NCBI GenBank assembly: GCA_019322735.1
Contig: JAHWIG010000004.1
Span: 1-47,228, forward strand
Reading direction: 5' to 3'
Source of the DNA: Candidatus Woesearchaeota archaeon
GTDB taxonomy: Archaea; Nanobdellota; Nanobdellia; Woesearchaeales; BS150m-G63
DNA length: 47,228 nucleotides
Shown: positions 25,023 to 33,863 of the stretch, in pieces
Position numbering within the stretch: the stretch's first letter is position 1
How the letters are laid out: every line of letters begins with the position of its first letter
The notes under the pieces: model-generated
Seen by the model: the letters and a program-made list of their open reading frames with translations, nothing else
Told to the model about the DNA's origin: nothing
The model's database searches: none
Translations under genes and position numbers: made by a program

Positions 25023-27134
25023 ATGATTGGCGTAAAAAAAATATCATTCCTCTTACTTACTATTCTTTCATTACCCATAGTTTTCGCTCAATCTCATTAT
25101 CTTCCTAACTTTATTACTAATCTTGGAGGCATTCTTTGGGGTTGGATGTCTAATGCATATTCTGTTTATTTCTTTACTTTTATCTTTTTCTTTATATTAT
25201 TATACGGGATTTATTCTGCTGCTTTACGAAAAGTTAAGATATTCCAAGAAGGAGAAAGCGTTAACAGACAGGGCAAATTGGTTGGTATATCACTATCATT
25301 ACTTTCATGTTTATCTATATTCTTCTTTACAAGAGGCAAAGGAATTGAAGCCATATTAGAAGATGTATTAGCACCATTTGGAATCTTTGCAGGTTTTGGT
25401 ATAGCCATGCTAGTATTTGGGATTGTTTATTTTGGATTTAGAGGAGAAGACGGAAGTAGAAGTTGGAAGATTGCATTAGCAGCAGCAGGTCTTGGAATGA
25501 TTGTTGCAGGCATGATAACAACTGCTCCAAATATAATGTGGTGGGGCTGGTTGTTAGCTTTTATTGCAGGAGTTGGTGCTTTAATAGGTGCTTTTAGTGG
25601 TGGTAGCACACATAGAGAACCAGGACATTCACCAGAACATGAACCAGAACATGAACCAGGACATGAACCAGAACCAGAAGGCCAAACAACTAAGATATAT
25701 GGGACCGTTTATGGAGAGAAAGATGGGGTGTTTAAAACAAGAAAGAAATTAGCTAATGTTTCTATCAATTTAGAGGGAGACTCTTTTTCAACTACAACCA
25801 ACACAAAAGGAAAATACGAATTTACTATTCCTTCTGGGTTTCATCAAAAATTAAATGCAAGATTAGAAGGCTATAATGAGTATCAAACTTGGGAAAATAT
25901 TGACGGAAAGAAAATGAAACACGATATAATCTTAACTCCTTCTTCAACTGAATCTTCTCCAACTACTACGCAACCAACAGAAGAACCAACAGGAGAAACT
26001 TTTGAAAAAGGGGATCCTGAAGGAGAAGAACCAAAACAAAAACTTGGACCTGAAGAAGCTAAAAAATTAAAAGAGGTTGTTGAACTTAATCAACAAGGAT
26101 TGAGAAATGCAGACATTGCAAAACAACTTGTAATGAGCCCGAGTAGTGTTGGTTATTATTTAAAAAGAGCAGGGATAGAAAAGAATGCCCCTAAAAAAGA
26201 AAAAGAGGGGAAAATTCAGGGATATGTTGGTGACCCAAATAATAAAAGCATAAGTGATGCAAAAGTTTATGCTTTATATGGGGATGGAAGAACAGACCCA
26301 ATACTAACAAAAGAGGATGGAGCTTTTGAATTAAATGTACCTTTTACTGATAATATTATAGTTTGGGCCTCACATGATGACTATCAGGCACCAGAGAATC
26401 ATACTAAAGGTGGGCCAAAGGGGGAAGGTGCACAAGGACCCATATCATTAAATAAAGATAATCCAAAAACAGAAGTAAGAATAACTCTGGATTCTAAGAC
26501 TGGAGAAGGAAAAGAAGATAAAACAAAAAAAGAAAGAATAGAAGATTACATAAAGAAATATCCCTCCGGTTCAATTGTAAATATTCCTAGGACAGATGGA
26601 AGAGTTACAAAGGCAGAAATAAATACATTAAAGATGGATAACAATGAAATTTGTTTTATTGTTATATGGTCAGAAGAAAAAGGAGAACCACCGATTAAAT
26701 ATCCATTGAATAAATTGGTTTCTGCTAAAGAGTTAGATAAATTAAATCCAAAAGGTGGTGTAATGGAAGAACCATCAATAGTAAAAGAGAAAACTGAAGA
26801 AACCCCAAAAGGGACAGAAGAACAAATTCCTAAATCTCAAGATGCATTTCATGCACCATTAGGCTCTGGAATCTTGAAATATATTAAATTCAAAAAAGAA
26901 TTATCGGCAGAAGAAATTGAACAATCAAAATCTCTTGCAAAAAGAATAGATTCTGATCAAGAGATAAGATCCACTCTTAAATTTATCTTTAAAGAACAAT
27001 TTGGGGATAAAAAAGGAGATGAAATATTTCAAAATAAACATATGATGAAAGCCCTTGTGGAGAATTCAGATTATATGGATATATCTGAAGATGAAGCAAA
27101 ATTAATTAAGAGGTTATACAAACAAGTAAAATAA
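25023..27134 (+). CDS. Multi-domain membrane protein with helix-turn-helix between two beta-sandwich domains
   Basis: 703 residues, family not recognised. The order is: signal peptide (1-22); about five membrane helices (47-65, 86-103, 117-138, 151-167, 172-192); an acidic His/Pro/Glu repeat (199-220); a carboxypeptidase-regulatory-like beta sandwich (222-305); a Ser/Thr/Pro linker; a helix-turn-helix (343-385, LRNADIAKQLVMSPSSVGYY); a second such sandwich (396-490); and a small beta domain and helical tail (505-703). The ATG at 25023 follows an AGGTG site; the earlier TTG is not used. The membrane part is paralogous to the protein at 28177. One base separates it from the coiled-coil gene downstream. 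Confidence 0.75.
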   Translation: MIGVKKISFLLLTILSLPIVFAQSHYLPNFITNLGGILWGWMSNAYSVYFFTFIFFFILLYGIYSAALRKVKIFQEGESVNRQGKLVGISLSLLSCLSIFFFTRGKGIEAILEDVLAPFGIFAGFGIAMLVFGIVYFGFRGEDGSRSWKIALAAAGLGMIVAGMITTAPNIMWWGWLLAFIAGVGALIGAFSGGSTHREPGHSPEHEPEHEPGHEPEPEGQTTKIYGTVYGEKDGVFKTRKKLANVSINLEGDSFSTTTNTKGKYEFTIPSGFHQKLNARLEGYNEYQTWENIDGKKMKHDIILTPSSTESSPTTTQPTEEPTGETFEKGDPEGEEPKQKLGPEEAKKLKEVVELNQQGLRNADIAKQLVMSPSSVGYYLKRAGIEKNAPKKEKEGKIQGYVGDPNNKSISDAKVYALYGDGRTDPILTKEDGAFELNVPFTDNIIVWASHDDYQAPENHTKGGPKGEGAQGPISLNKDNPKTEVRITLDSKTGEGKEDKTKKERIEDYIKKYPSGSIVNIPRTDGRVTKAEINTLKMDNNEICFIVIWSEEKGEPPIKYPLNKLVSAKELDKLNPKGGVMEEPSIVKEKTEETPKGTEEQIPKSQDAFHAPLGSGILKYIKFKKELSAEEIEQSKSLAKRIDSDQEIRSTLKFIFKEQFGDKKGDEIFQNKHMMKALVENSDYMDISEDEAKLIKRLYKQVK

Positions 27135-27135
27135 A

Positions 27136-28137
27136 ATGGGATTATTTGGAAGAATATTTGGAAAACAAACGGCGAAAGTTGGATTAGCTATGCATATCCG
27201 TTCTGCTAAATATTATGCTAAACGAAGTAAAAGAACAGCAAGAGCTACAAGAGCCGCCTATAATACTCAACAAAAATTAGTTTTAGATCTTGAGCAAGCA
27301 ATGCGTGAAAGTCCAATATCTCTCAAAAAGATAGTAGAAACAACAAATAAATTTATCCAATCATGTTCAGATGAAGCAAAAGAATTATACAAAATATCTG
27401 GAGATGCATTTACATTAGAATATAAAATAGTGAAAGAGTTAAGTAAATTAATTAAAGATATGGATGATGTACAATCTAGTATAAAATCAAACCCTAACGT
27501 ATTTACTGGTGATGCAGAAAAAGATATCTCCGAGTTAAATTCTTTATTCTCAAAGATTAAAGGCCAAATAACTTTAGAAAAAAGACAAATGAAAGATTTG
27601 AAAAGAAATAAAGAAAAAATGAGAGACAGAAGTTGGAAAACTGATGATATGTTATTGAATTCTTTAAAACGTTCTGCAAGAAAAGAAAAAAGAAAAGTAA
27701 AGAAAACTGATGATGTTCTTGATGAACTACATAAATTAATTAATCATATAAAAGAAGTACCAACTAAACCTGCTGAAATGCCACAGTCCAACCAAAAGGA
27801 ACAGTTGAAAAAGGTGGCACATTATGCAGATTTAAATAAAAAATTAAATGATAACCTTCCTAAACTAAAGGCAGAGATAACAAACTTAAAAGATGATATA
27901 GAAGATGAATTAACCTTCCTTGCCAGAATTCTAACTGCAGAAGTTGTCTTAATGGAAAGGATGAAGGAATTAAATCAAGAAAATATTGAAAAGATTAAAT
28001 TATTAAGGAATCAAGGTTTTCCTAAAAAAGCATTTGATCTGATTGAAAATAAGCAACAAGAATTCTTAAACTTTTTAAAACATAATGAACTAAGGGCGTT
28101 AAATAATGCAAAAGCATTATCTTCTATGGTGGATTAA
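27136..28137 (+). CDS. Long coiled-coil protein of the cassette
   Basis: 333 residues, Lys/Glu rich and almost wholly helical, with no membrane segment. The N-terminus is basic (MGLFGRIFGKQTAKVG, then AKRSKRTARATRAAYN), which could lie on a membrane or bind nucleic acid. Heptad-like coiled coils run from about 45 to 320. It starts one base after the stop of the membrane protein and must be co-transcribed with it. No known family is apparent. It may form a cytoplasmic scaffold on its partner. Confidence 0.68.
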   Translation: MGLFGRIFGKQTAKVGLAMHIRSAKYYAKRSKRTARATRAAYNTQQKLVLDLEQAMRESPISLKKIVETTNKFIQSCSDEAKELYKISGDAFTLEYKIVKELSKLIKDMDDVQSSIKSNPNVFTGDAEKDISELNSLFSKIKGQITLEKRQMKDLKRNKEKMRDRSWKTDDMLLNSLKRSARKEKRKVKKTDDVLDELHKLINHIKEVPTKPAEMPQSNQKEQLKKVAHYADLNKKLNDNLPKLKAEITNLKDDIEDELTFLARILTAEVVLMERMKELNQENIEKIKLLRNQGFPKKAFDLIENKQQEFLNFLKHNELRALNNAKALSSMVD

Positions 28138-28176
28138 ACAGTTAAATTTATATAATTCTTTTTTTATATTTGCTTT

Positions 28177-28599
28177 ATGTTAAAAAAGAGTGTATTATTC
28201 ATCTCATCACTATTTTCCATACCATTAGTTTATGCATTGGAATCTCCTTTTGGTTCTCCAGTAGATTTTGGAGAATTTATAGGCTCAATAGGGCAGGTCT
28301 TACATTCTCTTGTAACTAACAAATATTCCTCTTTTTTCATACTTGCAATAATTCTTTTCATATTACTATACAACATATTCAAAGCACCTATGCAAAAAAT
28401 AACTGTTTTCCAGGGTGCACCAGGAAAATCAATTGCAGTTGCATTAACATTACTATCAGAACTAGGAATATTCTACAAAGCAAGAGAAACAGGCATAGAT
28501 GGATTATTGTCTGGGATATTTGGGGCAAACAACATTTTTGTTGGAATTGTGATTGTAGTATTATTATTTTTATTTTGGAGGAAAGTATTGGGAAACTAA
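28177..28599 (+). CDS. Short paralogue of the cassette membrane protein
   Basis: 140 residues: a signal peptide-like start (SLFSIPLVYALES), then three predicted membrane helices. Aligned by eye with the first part of the 25023 protein it shares the same run: a signal ending FAQS/YALES, a helix ending FILLYGIYSA/FILLYNIFKA, then RKVKIFQ/QKITVFQ, SLSLLS/ALTLLSELGIF and a GIEAIL/GIDGLL segment. It lacks everything after the third helix. A TATA-like AAATTTATATAATT 22 bases upstream gives it a separate promoter. Confidence 0.7.
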   Translation: MLKKSVLFISSLFSIPLVYALESPFGSPVDFGEFIGSIGQVLHSLVTNKYSSFFILAIILFILLYNIFKAPMQKITVFQGAPGKSIAVALTLLSELGIFYKARETGIDGLLSGIFGANNIFVGIVIVVLLFLFWRKVLGN

Positions 28600-28600
28600 G

Positions 28601-29539
28601 ATGGCAAAGAATAAACTAGCATTATTATTTACAGGAATTTCATGCTTTGCCCTAGATTCACTACTCCAGACACCAATGCTGAGCTCTATTGGTTTTACTT
28701 TAATATTGGTTTCAGGAATATGGTTTGTTGGAAGCCATGCTAGAGCAACTCCTGCAAGAACATTCACTTCTCGATTTAAAGAAGAATGGAAAGCAACAAA
28801 AGGTATGGAGAAAAAAGAAAAGAAAATTGGAAGAAAGTTAGTAAAAGAGGAGAAAGAGATAAAACATATCGATAAAAAAGAAAGAAAACAAGCTAAGGAG
28901 GAAACAAATATTGCTGATAAAATGATTGAAGCAATAGGGGAACAGCTAAAGAGTAAGAATCCTTCTGAACATCATGCTGAAGTCATAATTTTAGCAAAAA
29001 AACTAGATAATTCTTTAGACGAGAGCACATCACTTTATACTGAAGAAAGCGTATTAGCAGTAAAAGAAAGGCGGCAGGTATTTGAAGAAGGAAAAGAAGA
29101 GGAATATATCCTATATCATGAAGGACTTTTGGAAAGAGTCTCCTCTTTAGAGCCAGCACTTCAAGAAAATATCAAAGAATTAACGCAAATAAGCAAAAAA
29201 ATTCAAGAATTAACAAACCATGTTAAAAAACTTAATGGTTATGAGAAGAAAATACTTTCCTCTCTTGGTTCTATGAATAAATTGATACAGAAAAAACTCT
29301 ATAGTTTATCTGATCTGCAAATGAAGGGAAATCTAACTGATTCCTATAATGAGGCAAAAAGTATATCTGGCCTCTTACATAAGAGGGAAAGTATGCTTGA
29401 AAAGAAGAAACATCATATAAAAAAACAACTTAATCTTCTTAAAAAGATTAAACATTTACAATCAGAGGAGAAAAAAGGACTAAAAGATATACAAAAAAAG
29501 GAAAAACATGTGGAAACAGGGCTAAAAGAGGCAGCTTAG
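28601..29539 (+). CDS. Membrane-anchored coiled-coil protein of the second module
   Basis: 312 residues. Two N-terminal hydrophobic segments (about 5-20 and 26-44) are followed by a long Lys/Glu-rich coiled coil to the end. It begins one base after the stop of the 28177 gene, repeating the membrane-protein then coiled-coil order of the first module. Sequence similarity to the 27136 protein is at best weak and compositional. Not recognised as any known family. Confidence 0.68.
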   Translation: MAKNKLALLFTGISCFALDSLLQTPMLSSIGFTLILVSGIWFVGSHARATPARTFTSRFKEEWKATKGMEKKEKKIGRKLVKEEKEIKHIDKKERKQAKEETNIADKMIEAIGEQLKSKNPSEHHAEVIILAKKLDNSLDESTSLYTEESVLAVKERRQVFEEGKEEEYILYHEGLLERVSSLEPALQENIKELTQISKKIQELTNHVKKLNGYEKKILSSLGSMNKLIQKKLYSLSDLQMKGNLTDSYNEAKSISGLLHKRESMLEKKKHHIKKQLNLLKKIKHLQSEEKKGLKDIQKKEKHVETGLKEAA

Positions 29540-29554
29540 ATAAGTATTTTTTTC

Positions 29555-29616
29555 GAAAACTTTATATATCACTTCTTAACCACTTTACCCATATTCATAT
29601 ATACATATAGAGGGGG
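29555..29616 (+). promoter_or_regulatory. Promoter and ribosome binding site of the EF-1A operon
   Basis: A BRE-like CGAAAAC is followed by the TATA box TTTATATAT at 29561-29569. The strong ribosome binding site AGGGGG at 29611-29616 lies eight bases before the ATG at 29625. Unlike many genes in the window, EF-1A therefore has a leader of about 30 bases and a strong Shine-Dalgarno site, fitting high expression. Confidence 0.7.
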
Positions 29617-29624
29617 ATAAAAAT

Positions 29625-30908
29625 ATGGCTAAAGATAAAGTACACATAAATTTAATATTTATAGGTCACGTTGATCATGGTAAATCAACTACTGTAGGTA
29701 GATTACTATTCGATTCAGGAAATATCGATGAACAGCAATTAAGAAAGTTAAAAGAGAAGGCAGAAGAGCTAGGAAAAGGCGGATTTGAGTTCGCTTTTGT
29801 TATGGATAACTTAAAAGAAGAAAGAGAAAGGGGATTGACAATAGATCTAGCACACAAAAAATTCGAGACTGATACGTATTATTTCACAATAATTGATGCT
29901 CCAGGGCATAAAGATTTCATTAAGAACATGATTACCGGCACTGCTCAGGCAGATGCTGCAGTTATAGTAGTTGCTGCTAACGATGGAATTATGGCTCAAA
30001 CTAAAGAGCACGTCTTTTTATCAAGAACACTTGGTGTAGACCAGATTATCGTAGCAGTTAATAAGATGGATATGAAGGACTATGACCAAGGAGTATTCAA
30101 TAAAGTTAAGGAAGAGATGTCAACATTGATGAAAAGTGTAGGATATGATCCAAACAAGATACAATTTGTACCAATCGCATCATTACTAGGAGAAAATGTC
30201 TTTAATAAATCTGACAAAATGTCTTGGTATGAAGGCGGAACATTACTGGACGCTATTAATGCATTAAATCCACCTGAAAAACCAACAGAGCTACCATTAA
30301 GGCTCCCTATTCAGGATGTTTACAATATTACAGGTATTGGAGTAGTTCCTGTTGGAAGAGTAGAAACAGGTGTTATGAAGCTGGGAGACAAGGTTATCTT
30401 TGTACCTGGTAGAGAAGGAAAAGGAGTTTCTGGTGAAGTTAAGACAATAGAGATGCATCATGAACAGATGCAGAAAGCAGAACCAGGAGATAATATCGGA
30501 TTTAATGTTCGTGGAATAGGTAAAAAGGATATACAGCGTGGAGATGTTCTAGGACATGTAGATAATCCACCAACTGTAGCAAGTGAATTCACTGCTCAGA
30601 TTGTTGTATTGAATCATCCAACAGTTATGACTACAGGATATGCACCAGTATTCCACATCCATACTGCACAGGTAGCATGCCAGATACTATCTATAGAAAA
30701 GAAGATAAATCCAGCAACCGGAGAGACAATACAAGAGAATCCAGACTTTATTAAAAATGGAGACGCAGCAATTATCAGGGTTAAACCAACAACTCCGTTG
30801 GTTATTGAAAAACAAAAGGAAATACCACACATGGCAAGGTTCGCCATTAGAGATTCAGGGGCAACAGTTGCTGCTGGTATGTGCATCGATTTAGTCAAGA
30901 AGAATTAA
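29625..30908 (+). CDS. tuf: Translation elongation factor EF-1 alpha
   Basis: 427 residues. The GTPase motifs are G1 GHVDHGKST, G3 DAPGHKDF and G4 NKMD; the beta-barrel domains follow, with conserved VGRVETGVMK and NHPTVMTTGYAPV. It delivers aminoacyl-tRNA to the ribosome. A strong promoter and ribosome binding site precede it, and ribosomal protein S10 follows 60 bases later, the standard archaeal gene order. Confidence 0.98.
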   Translation: MAKDKVHINLIFIGHVDHGKSTTVGRLLFDSGNIDEQQLRKLKEKAEELGKGGFEFAFVMDNLKEERERGLTIDLAHKKFETDTYYFTIIDAPGHKDFIKNMITGTAQADAAVIVVAANDGIMAQTKEHVFLSRTLGVDQIIVAVNKMDMKDYDQGVFNKVKEEMSTLMKSVGYDPNKIQFVPIASLLGENVFNKSDKMSWYEGGTLLDAINALNPPEKPTELPLRLPIQDVYNITGIGVVPVGRVETGVMKLGDKVIFVPGREGKGVSGEVKTIEMHHEQMQKAEPGDNIGFNVRGIGKKDIQRGDVLGHVDNPPTVASEFTAQIVVLNHPTVMTTGYAPVFHIHTAQVACQILSIEKKINPATGETIQENPDFIKNGDAAIIRVKPTTPLVIEKQKEIPHMARFAIRDSGATVAAGMCIDLVKKN

Positions 30909-30968
30909 CTTTTCTTTTCATTTTGGTTTATGCATGGTGAACCGATGTTTATCATGTGGTAAGGGACA

Positions 30969-31280
30969 ATGCAGAAAGCAAGAATAAAGATAGCAAGTAC
31001 AGAAATCGACAAGGTCAATCAGACATGTCAATACATTACAGATATTGCAGAGAAGACAGGTGTAGATATTAGAGGACCAATACCCTTACCAACCAAAAAA
31101 TTAAAATTAACAACTAGAAAAAGCCCAGACGGAGAGGGCAAGGCTACTTGGGAACGTTATGAAATGCGTGTCCATAAAAGAATTATTGATATAGGAACTA
31201 ATGAACGTGCTCTAAGACTTATAATGCGTGTTCCTATCCCAGAAGGTCTCAATATTGAGATTGAGATGATTGATATTTAG
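30969..31280 (+). CDS. rps10: Small-subunit ribosomal protein S10
   Basis: 103 residues with the conserved IRGPIPLPTKKLKLTTRKSP loop and the MRVHKRIIDI motif of archaeal S10. An AAGGGA ribosome binding site lies just before the ATG. It is co-transcribed with EF-1A. Confidence 0.97.
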   Translation: MQKARIKIASTEIDKVNQTCQYITDIAEKTGVDIRGPIPLPTKKLKLTTRKSPDGEGKATWERYEMRVHKRIIDIGTNERALRLIMRVPIPEGLNIEIEMIDI

Positions 31281-31329
31281 TTTTTCTAACCAAATTTTTA
31301 TAAATAACTTAATTTATATTAGGTTTAAT

Positions 31330-31413
31330 GCCGTGATCGCATAATCTGGTATTGCGCGAGACTGGAACTCTCGTTTCCTTCGGGATGTCCCGGTTCAAAT
31401 CCGGGTCACGGCG
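31330..31413 (+). tRNA. tRNA-Ser(GGA)
   Basis: An 84-base class II tRNA. The acceptor stem GCCGTGA/TCACGGC pairs perfectly. The anticodon stem CGAGA/TCTCG encloses CTGGAAC with anticodon GGA at 31364-31366. There is a long variable arm (TCCTTCGGGA), and the T arm is CCCGG-TTCAAAT-CCGGG. The discriminator is G, as expected for archaeal serine tRNA. CCA is not encoded. A T run follows directly. Confidence 0.96.
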
Positions 31414-31471
31414 TTTTTCTTCAAAAATCAAAAGAATTTTATAGTTCTTCATCCTTACTGAATAAGGAAAG

Positions 31472-31711
31472 ATGAATGATATACGTGATTTTACATTAGC
31501 AGATGTATTGAAAGATATTAATGGCCTTGAATTTCAATCAATGCATGATAGAAATCAAGTATATAATTACATGGAAAGCATTGTTATAGTTATGAAATGG
31601 TCTTATGCAAAGCAAGAATTTGATAACGATATAATAAAAGAATCTCAATCACAAGACATGGCAGTAATAGATTACCTTGTTGAATCATATAATAGGAGAT
31701 TTAAGAATTAA
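31472..31711 (+). CDS. Small hypothetical protein
   Basis: 79 residues, mostly helical and acidic, beginning MNDIRDFTLADVLKDING. No recognised motif. A TATA-like TTTTATAG lies about 35 bases upstream and a purine-rich AAGGAAAG sits right before the ATG, which supports it as a real gene. Confidence 0.5.
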   Translation: MNDIRDFTLADVLKDINGLEFQSMHDRNQVYNYMESIVIVMKWSYAKQEFDNDIIKESQSQDMAVIDYLVESYNRRFKN

Positions 31712-31727
31712 AGATTATTAAAGTTTT

Positions 31728-32522
31728 CTAAATCAAAGAAAGCCCATCAGCAATAGAACTAACTCTTCCCAATAAACTCTGTTTTCCTTCTTGTTCAAAT
31801 ATATAACGATCTTTATCATATAGTAAAATATCAAGCCTCTTCTTTTCTATTAAAGAATTAGCACCAGTTATCAATACCCCCCTCTCAATATTCTCATCTT
31901 TAACCAGCAAGTCCCACCAAAACAAAATATATCTTTTCAAAGTCAATACTCCATTTATGTCCCTATATAAATAATAAAATCTTCCACCATAATTTATCTT
32001 ATTCATCTTATTTGGTAATACAACAGCAGAGAACTCATTGGGGTTAAGAATATAAAACATAGTCTGAAATACAGCATCATTATTCATTATAACTCTGCTT
32101 ATGTCCTCTACTTTTTCAGCAATAACTTTTCCATTACTGCCATCTAACATTATAAAACCAGCTTCTGCTTCATCATCTTCTTTTATAATCATATCTGTTG
32201 GTTTTGGCAATAATTCAGTAAATTTCTCTATGGATAGAGTTCCCCCTGCATTAACACGCATTTTCATCAATTTACCAAATTCCTCTTTTGCACCAGGAAT
32301 ATCTCCTGCTAAATATAGTTCATTTGCTCTTGCTATTTTATCTTTCATAGCTTCAGTTACTTCAAGATTATACTCTTTCGTAACTTCTCCATCTTCCCCA
32401 AGAATTTTATAAGCCTGTCCTACAACAGGACCTCCGCCAAAAAATGAGTAAAATCCAGCTTGAATTAATAATACAACAAACATAATTCCCAAGAACGCAT
32501 TGATTCTGCTTAGCACCTCCAT
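31728..32522 (-). CDS. Membrane-anchored hypothetical protein
   Basis: 264 residues. One N-terminal membrane helix (about 8-29, FLGIMFVVLLIQAGFYSFFG) is followed by a long soluble part. Residues 62-95 look like a single tetratricopeptide-type helical pair (ANELYLAGDIPGAKEEFGKL). The rest is mixed alpha-beta without a family I recognise. The soluble part is probably outside, if the helix is an uncleaved signal anchor. AGGTG precedes the ATG at 32522. Confidence 0.62.
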   Translation of the reverse strand: MEVLSRINAFLGIMFVVLLIQAGFYSFFGGGPVVGQAYKILGEDGEVTKEYNLEVTEAMKDKIARANELYLAGDIPGAKEEFGKLMKMRVNAGGTLSIEKFTELLPKPTDMIIKEDDEAEAGFIMLDGSNGKVIAEKVEDISRVIMNNDAVFQTMFYILNPNEFSAVVLPNKMNKINYGGRFYYLYRDINGVLTLKRYILFWWDLLVKDENIERGVLITGANSLIEKKRLDILLYDKDRYIFEQEGKQSLLGRVSSIADGLSLI

Positions 32523-32571
32523 ACTGCCTTTTATTCCTTATCGGATATAAATACTTTTCTAATTTAATGGA

Positions 32572-32599
32572 TGACATAATTTATTAGTAAATTATGTCA
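32572..32599. repeat. Perfect 12-base inverted repeat
   Basis: TGACATAATTTA at 32572-32583 and TAAATTATGTCA at 32588-32599 are exact reverse complements around a four-base TTAG loop. It lies between two divergent genes (ending 32522 and starting 32735), about 90 bases before the TATA box of the pentapeptide gene. It suits a dimeric regulator site better than a terminator, as no gene ends here. Confidence 0.75.
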
Positions 32600-32734
32600 G
32601 CTATTAAGCTTGAAGAATAGTTCGCCCTCCTTCTAATTAAGTGTTAGATATATCTCTGCCAGAATTACTTAAAGGAAATCAGTAATATTTATATATCTCT
32701 TAATCTTAATTAATATTGTGGGGGTTATTGATCT

Positions 32735-33262
32735 ATGGCATATGTTTTAGAATATGGCAAAAAAGAATTATTAAGTGATATTGTGTCTGGAGAATGTAAT
32801 GAATCAGTCCTACAATCACATCTTAATGAAGCAAACGTTAGTGGATTTCTTAAGGATGCAGATCTTAGGGGGGTAGATTTTAGTGGCATATCTCTTAGAG
32901 GATATAAACTTTTTAGGGCAAATCTTGAAGGGGCAAACCTTAAAGGTATAAACCTTAGGATGTCAGACCTTAGAGAAGCAAATCTTGAAGAGGCAAATCT
33001 TGAAGGGGCAAATCTTTACAGAGCCAATATGCGGCGTTCAAACCTTACCAGAGCAAACCTTACATCTGCTTATCTTAAGGAGGCAGATCTTTACGAGGCG
33101 AATCTTACATCTGCTTATCTTAATGGGGCGGATCTTGACAATACAAATCTTCTAAGAGCAATACTTTATGATACAGACATCAAAGGTGTGAGTTTTACAG
33201 AAACTATTAAGTGTCCATTGAGCAATGAAGAATTAAGATTACGTGGAGCAATAAGTTATTAA
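32735..33262 (+). CDS. Pentapeptide repeat protein
   Basis: 175 residues. From about residue 38 to 150 there are repeated A(N/D)LxX units (LEGANLKGINLRMSDLREAN and so on), which fold as a right-handed square beta helix. Such proteins can mimic DNA and protect gyrase, or act as adaptors; the target here is unknown. TATA-like ATATTTATATATC lies near 32685, and a GGGGG purine run 12 bases before the ATG may serve as ribosome binding site. The N-terminal 37 residues are not repeat. Confidence 0.9.
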   Translation: MAYVLEYGKKELLSDIVSGECNESVLQSHLNEANVSGFLKDADLRGVDFSGISLRGYKLFRANLEGANLKGINLRMSDLREANLEEANLEGANLYRANMRRSNLTRANLTSAYLKEADLYEANLTSAYLNGADLDNTNLLRAILYDTDIKGVSFTETIKCPLSNEELRLRGAISY

Positions 33263-33288
33263 GCAATCAATAAGATTATTATGGTAAG

Positions 33289-33660
33289 TTATTTCTTTTT
33301 GTGTTTAAACTTTAGAGTAATTCCATTATTACAATATCTCTTTCCTGTAGGTTTTGGTCCATCTTCAAAAATATGACCTTGATGACCACCGCACTTTTTA
33401 CAATGATATTCTGTTCTAAGATATCCTAGATGATAATCTGTTTTAGTTTCAAAAACATCTGGTAATGACTGAAAAAAGGAGGGCCATCCAGATCCACTTT
33501 CATACTTAGCAGATGATTCAAAAAGTTTTGTTCCACAACCAACACAAAAATACGCCCCTTCTCTTTTCTCTTTATTTAAAGGACTTGTTCCGGCAGCTTC
33601 TGTCCCTTCCTCATAAAGAACTTTTTTTCTTATTTTTTCTAATTCTTTTTTATCAGACAT
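33289..33660 (-). CDS. msrB: Peptide methionine-R-sulfoxide reductase MsrB
   Basis: 123 residues, complete. It repairs oxidised methionine. The structural zinc cysteines are C39, C42 (CVGC), C87 and C90 (CKKC). The catalytic C110 lies in GKRYCNNG, where the usual RYCINS has its serine replaced by glycine. GSGWPSF and HQGHIFEDGPKPTG are typical. The frame is open further upstream into tRNA-Lys, so the ATG at 33660 is the sensible start. No msrA is in the window. Confidence 0.95.
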   Translation of the reverse strand: MSDKKELEKIRKKVLYEEGTEAAGTSPLNKEKREGAYFCVGCGTKLFESSAKYESGSGWPSFFQSLPDVFETKTDYHLGYLRTEYHCKKCGGHQGHIFEDGPKPTGKRYCNNGITLKFKHKKK

Positions 33661-33769
33661 TTTACTTCTCTTTGTATTGCGATATATAAAATTAGCCATT
33701 ATTTTCGAAAGATTAAATAATACTAAAGTGGTAACCTTTTTAAATAAAACCACTCTTTTCGTCCTATAC

Positions 33770-33844
33770 GGGCCCATAGCTCAGTCTGGTCAGAGCGATT
33801 GGCTCTTAACCAATAGGTCGGGGGTTCGAATCCCCCTGGGCCCA
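33770..33844 (+). tRNA. tRNA-Lys(CTT)
   Basis: A 75-base cloverleaf. The acceptor GGGCCCA/TGGGCCC pairs fully with discriminator A. The D arm is GCTCAGTCTGGTCAGAGC. The anticodon stem ATTGG/CCAAT encloses CTCTTAA with anticodon CTT at 33805-33807, and the T arm is GGGGG-TTCGAAT-CCCCC. CCA is not encoded. It reads away from msrB. Confidence 0.96.
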
Positions 33845-33863
33845 TTTACATTTACATTGAAAA

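Noticed and set aside
25598..25685. Tandem repeat in the cassette membrane protein as a possible CRISPR or mobile repeat
   Set aside because: It is an in-frame His/Glu/Pro coding repeat without spacers.
30935..30965. Very short plus-strand frame before rps10
   Set aside because: About ten codons with no ribosome binding site of its own; it overlaps the S10 leader and is most likely chance.
33661..33777. N-terminal extension of msrB
   Set aside because: The frame is open, but it runs into tRNA-Lys and lacks any MsrB-like sequence; the ATG at 33660 gives the normal protein.
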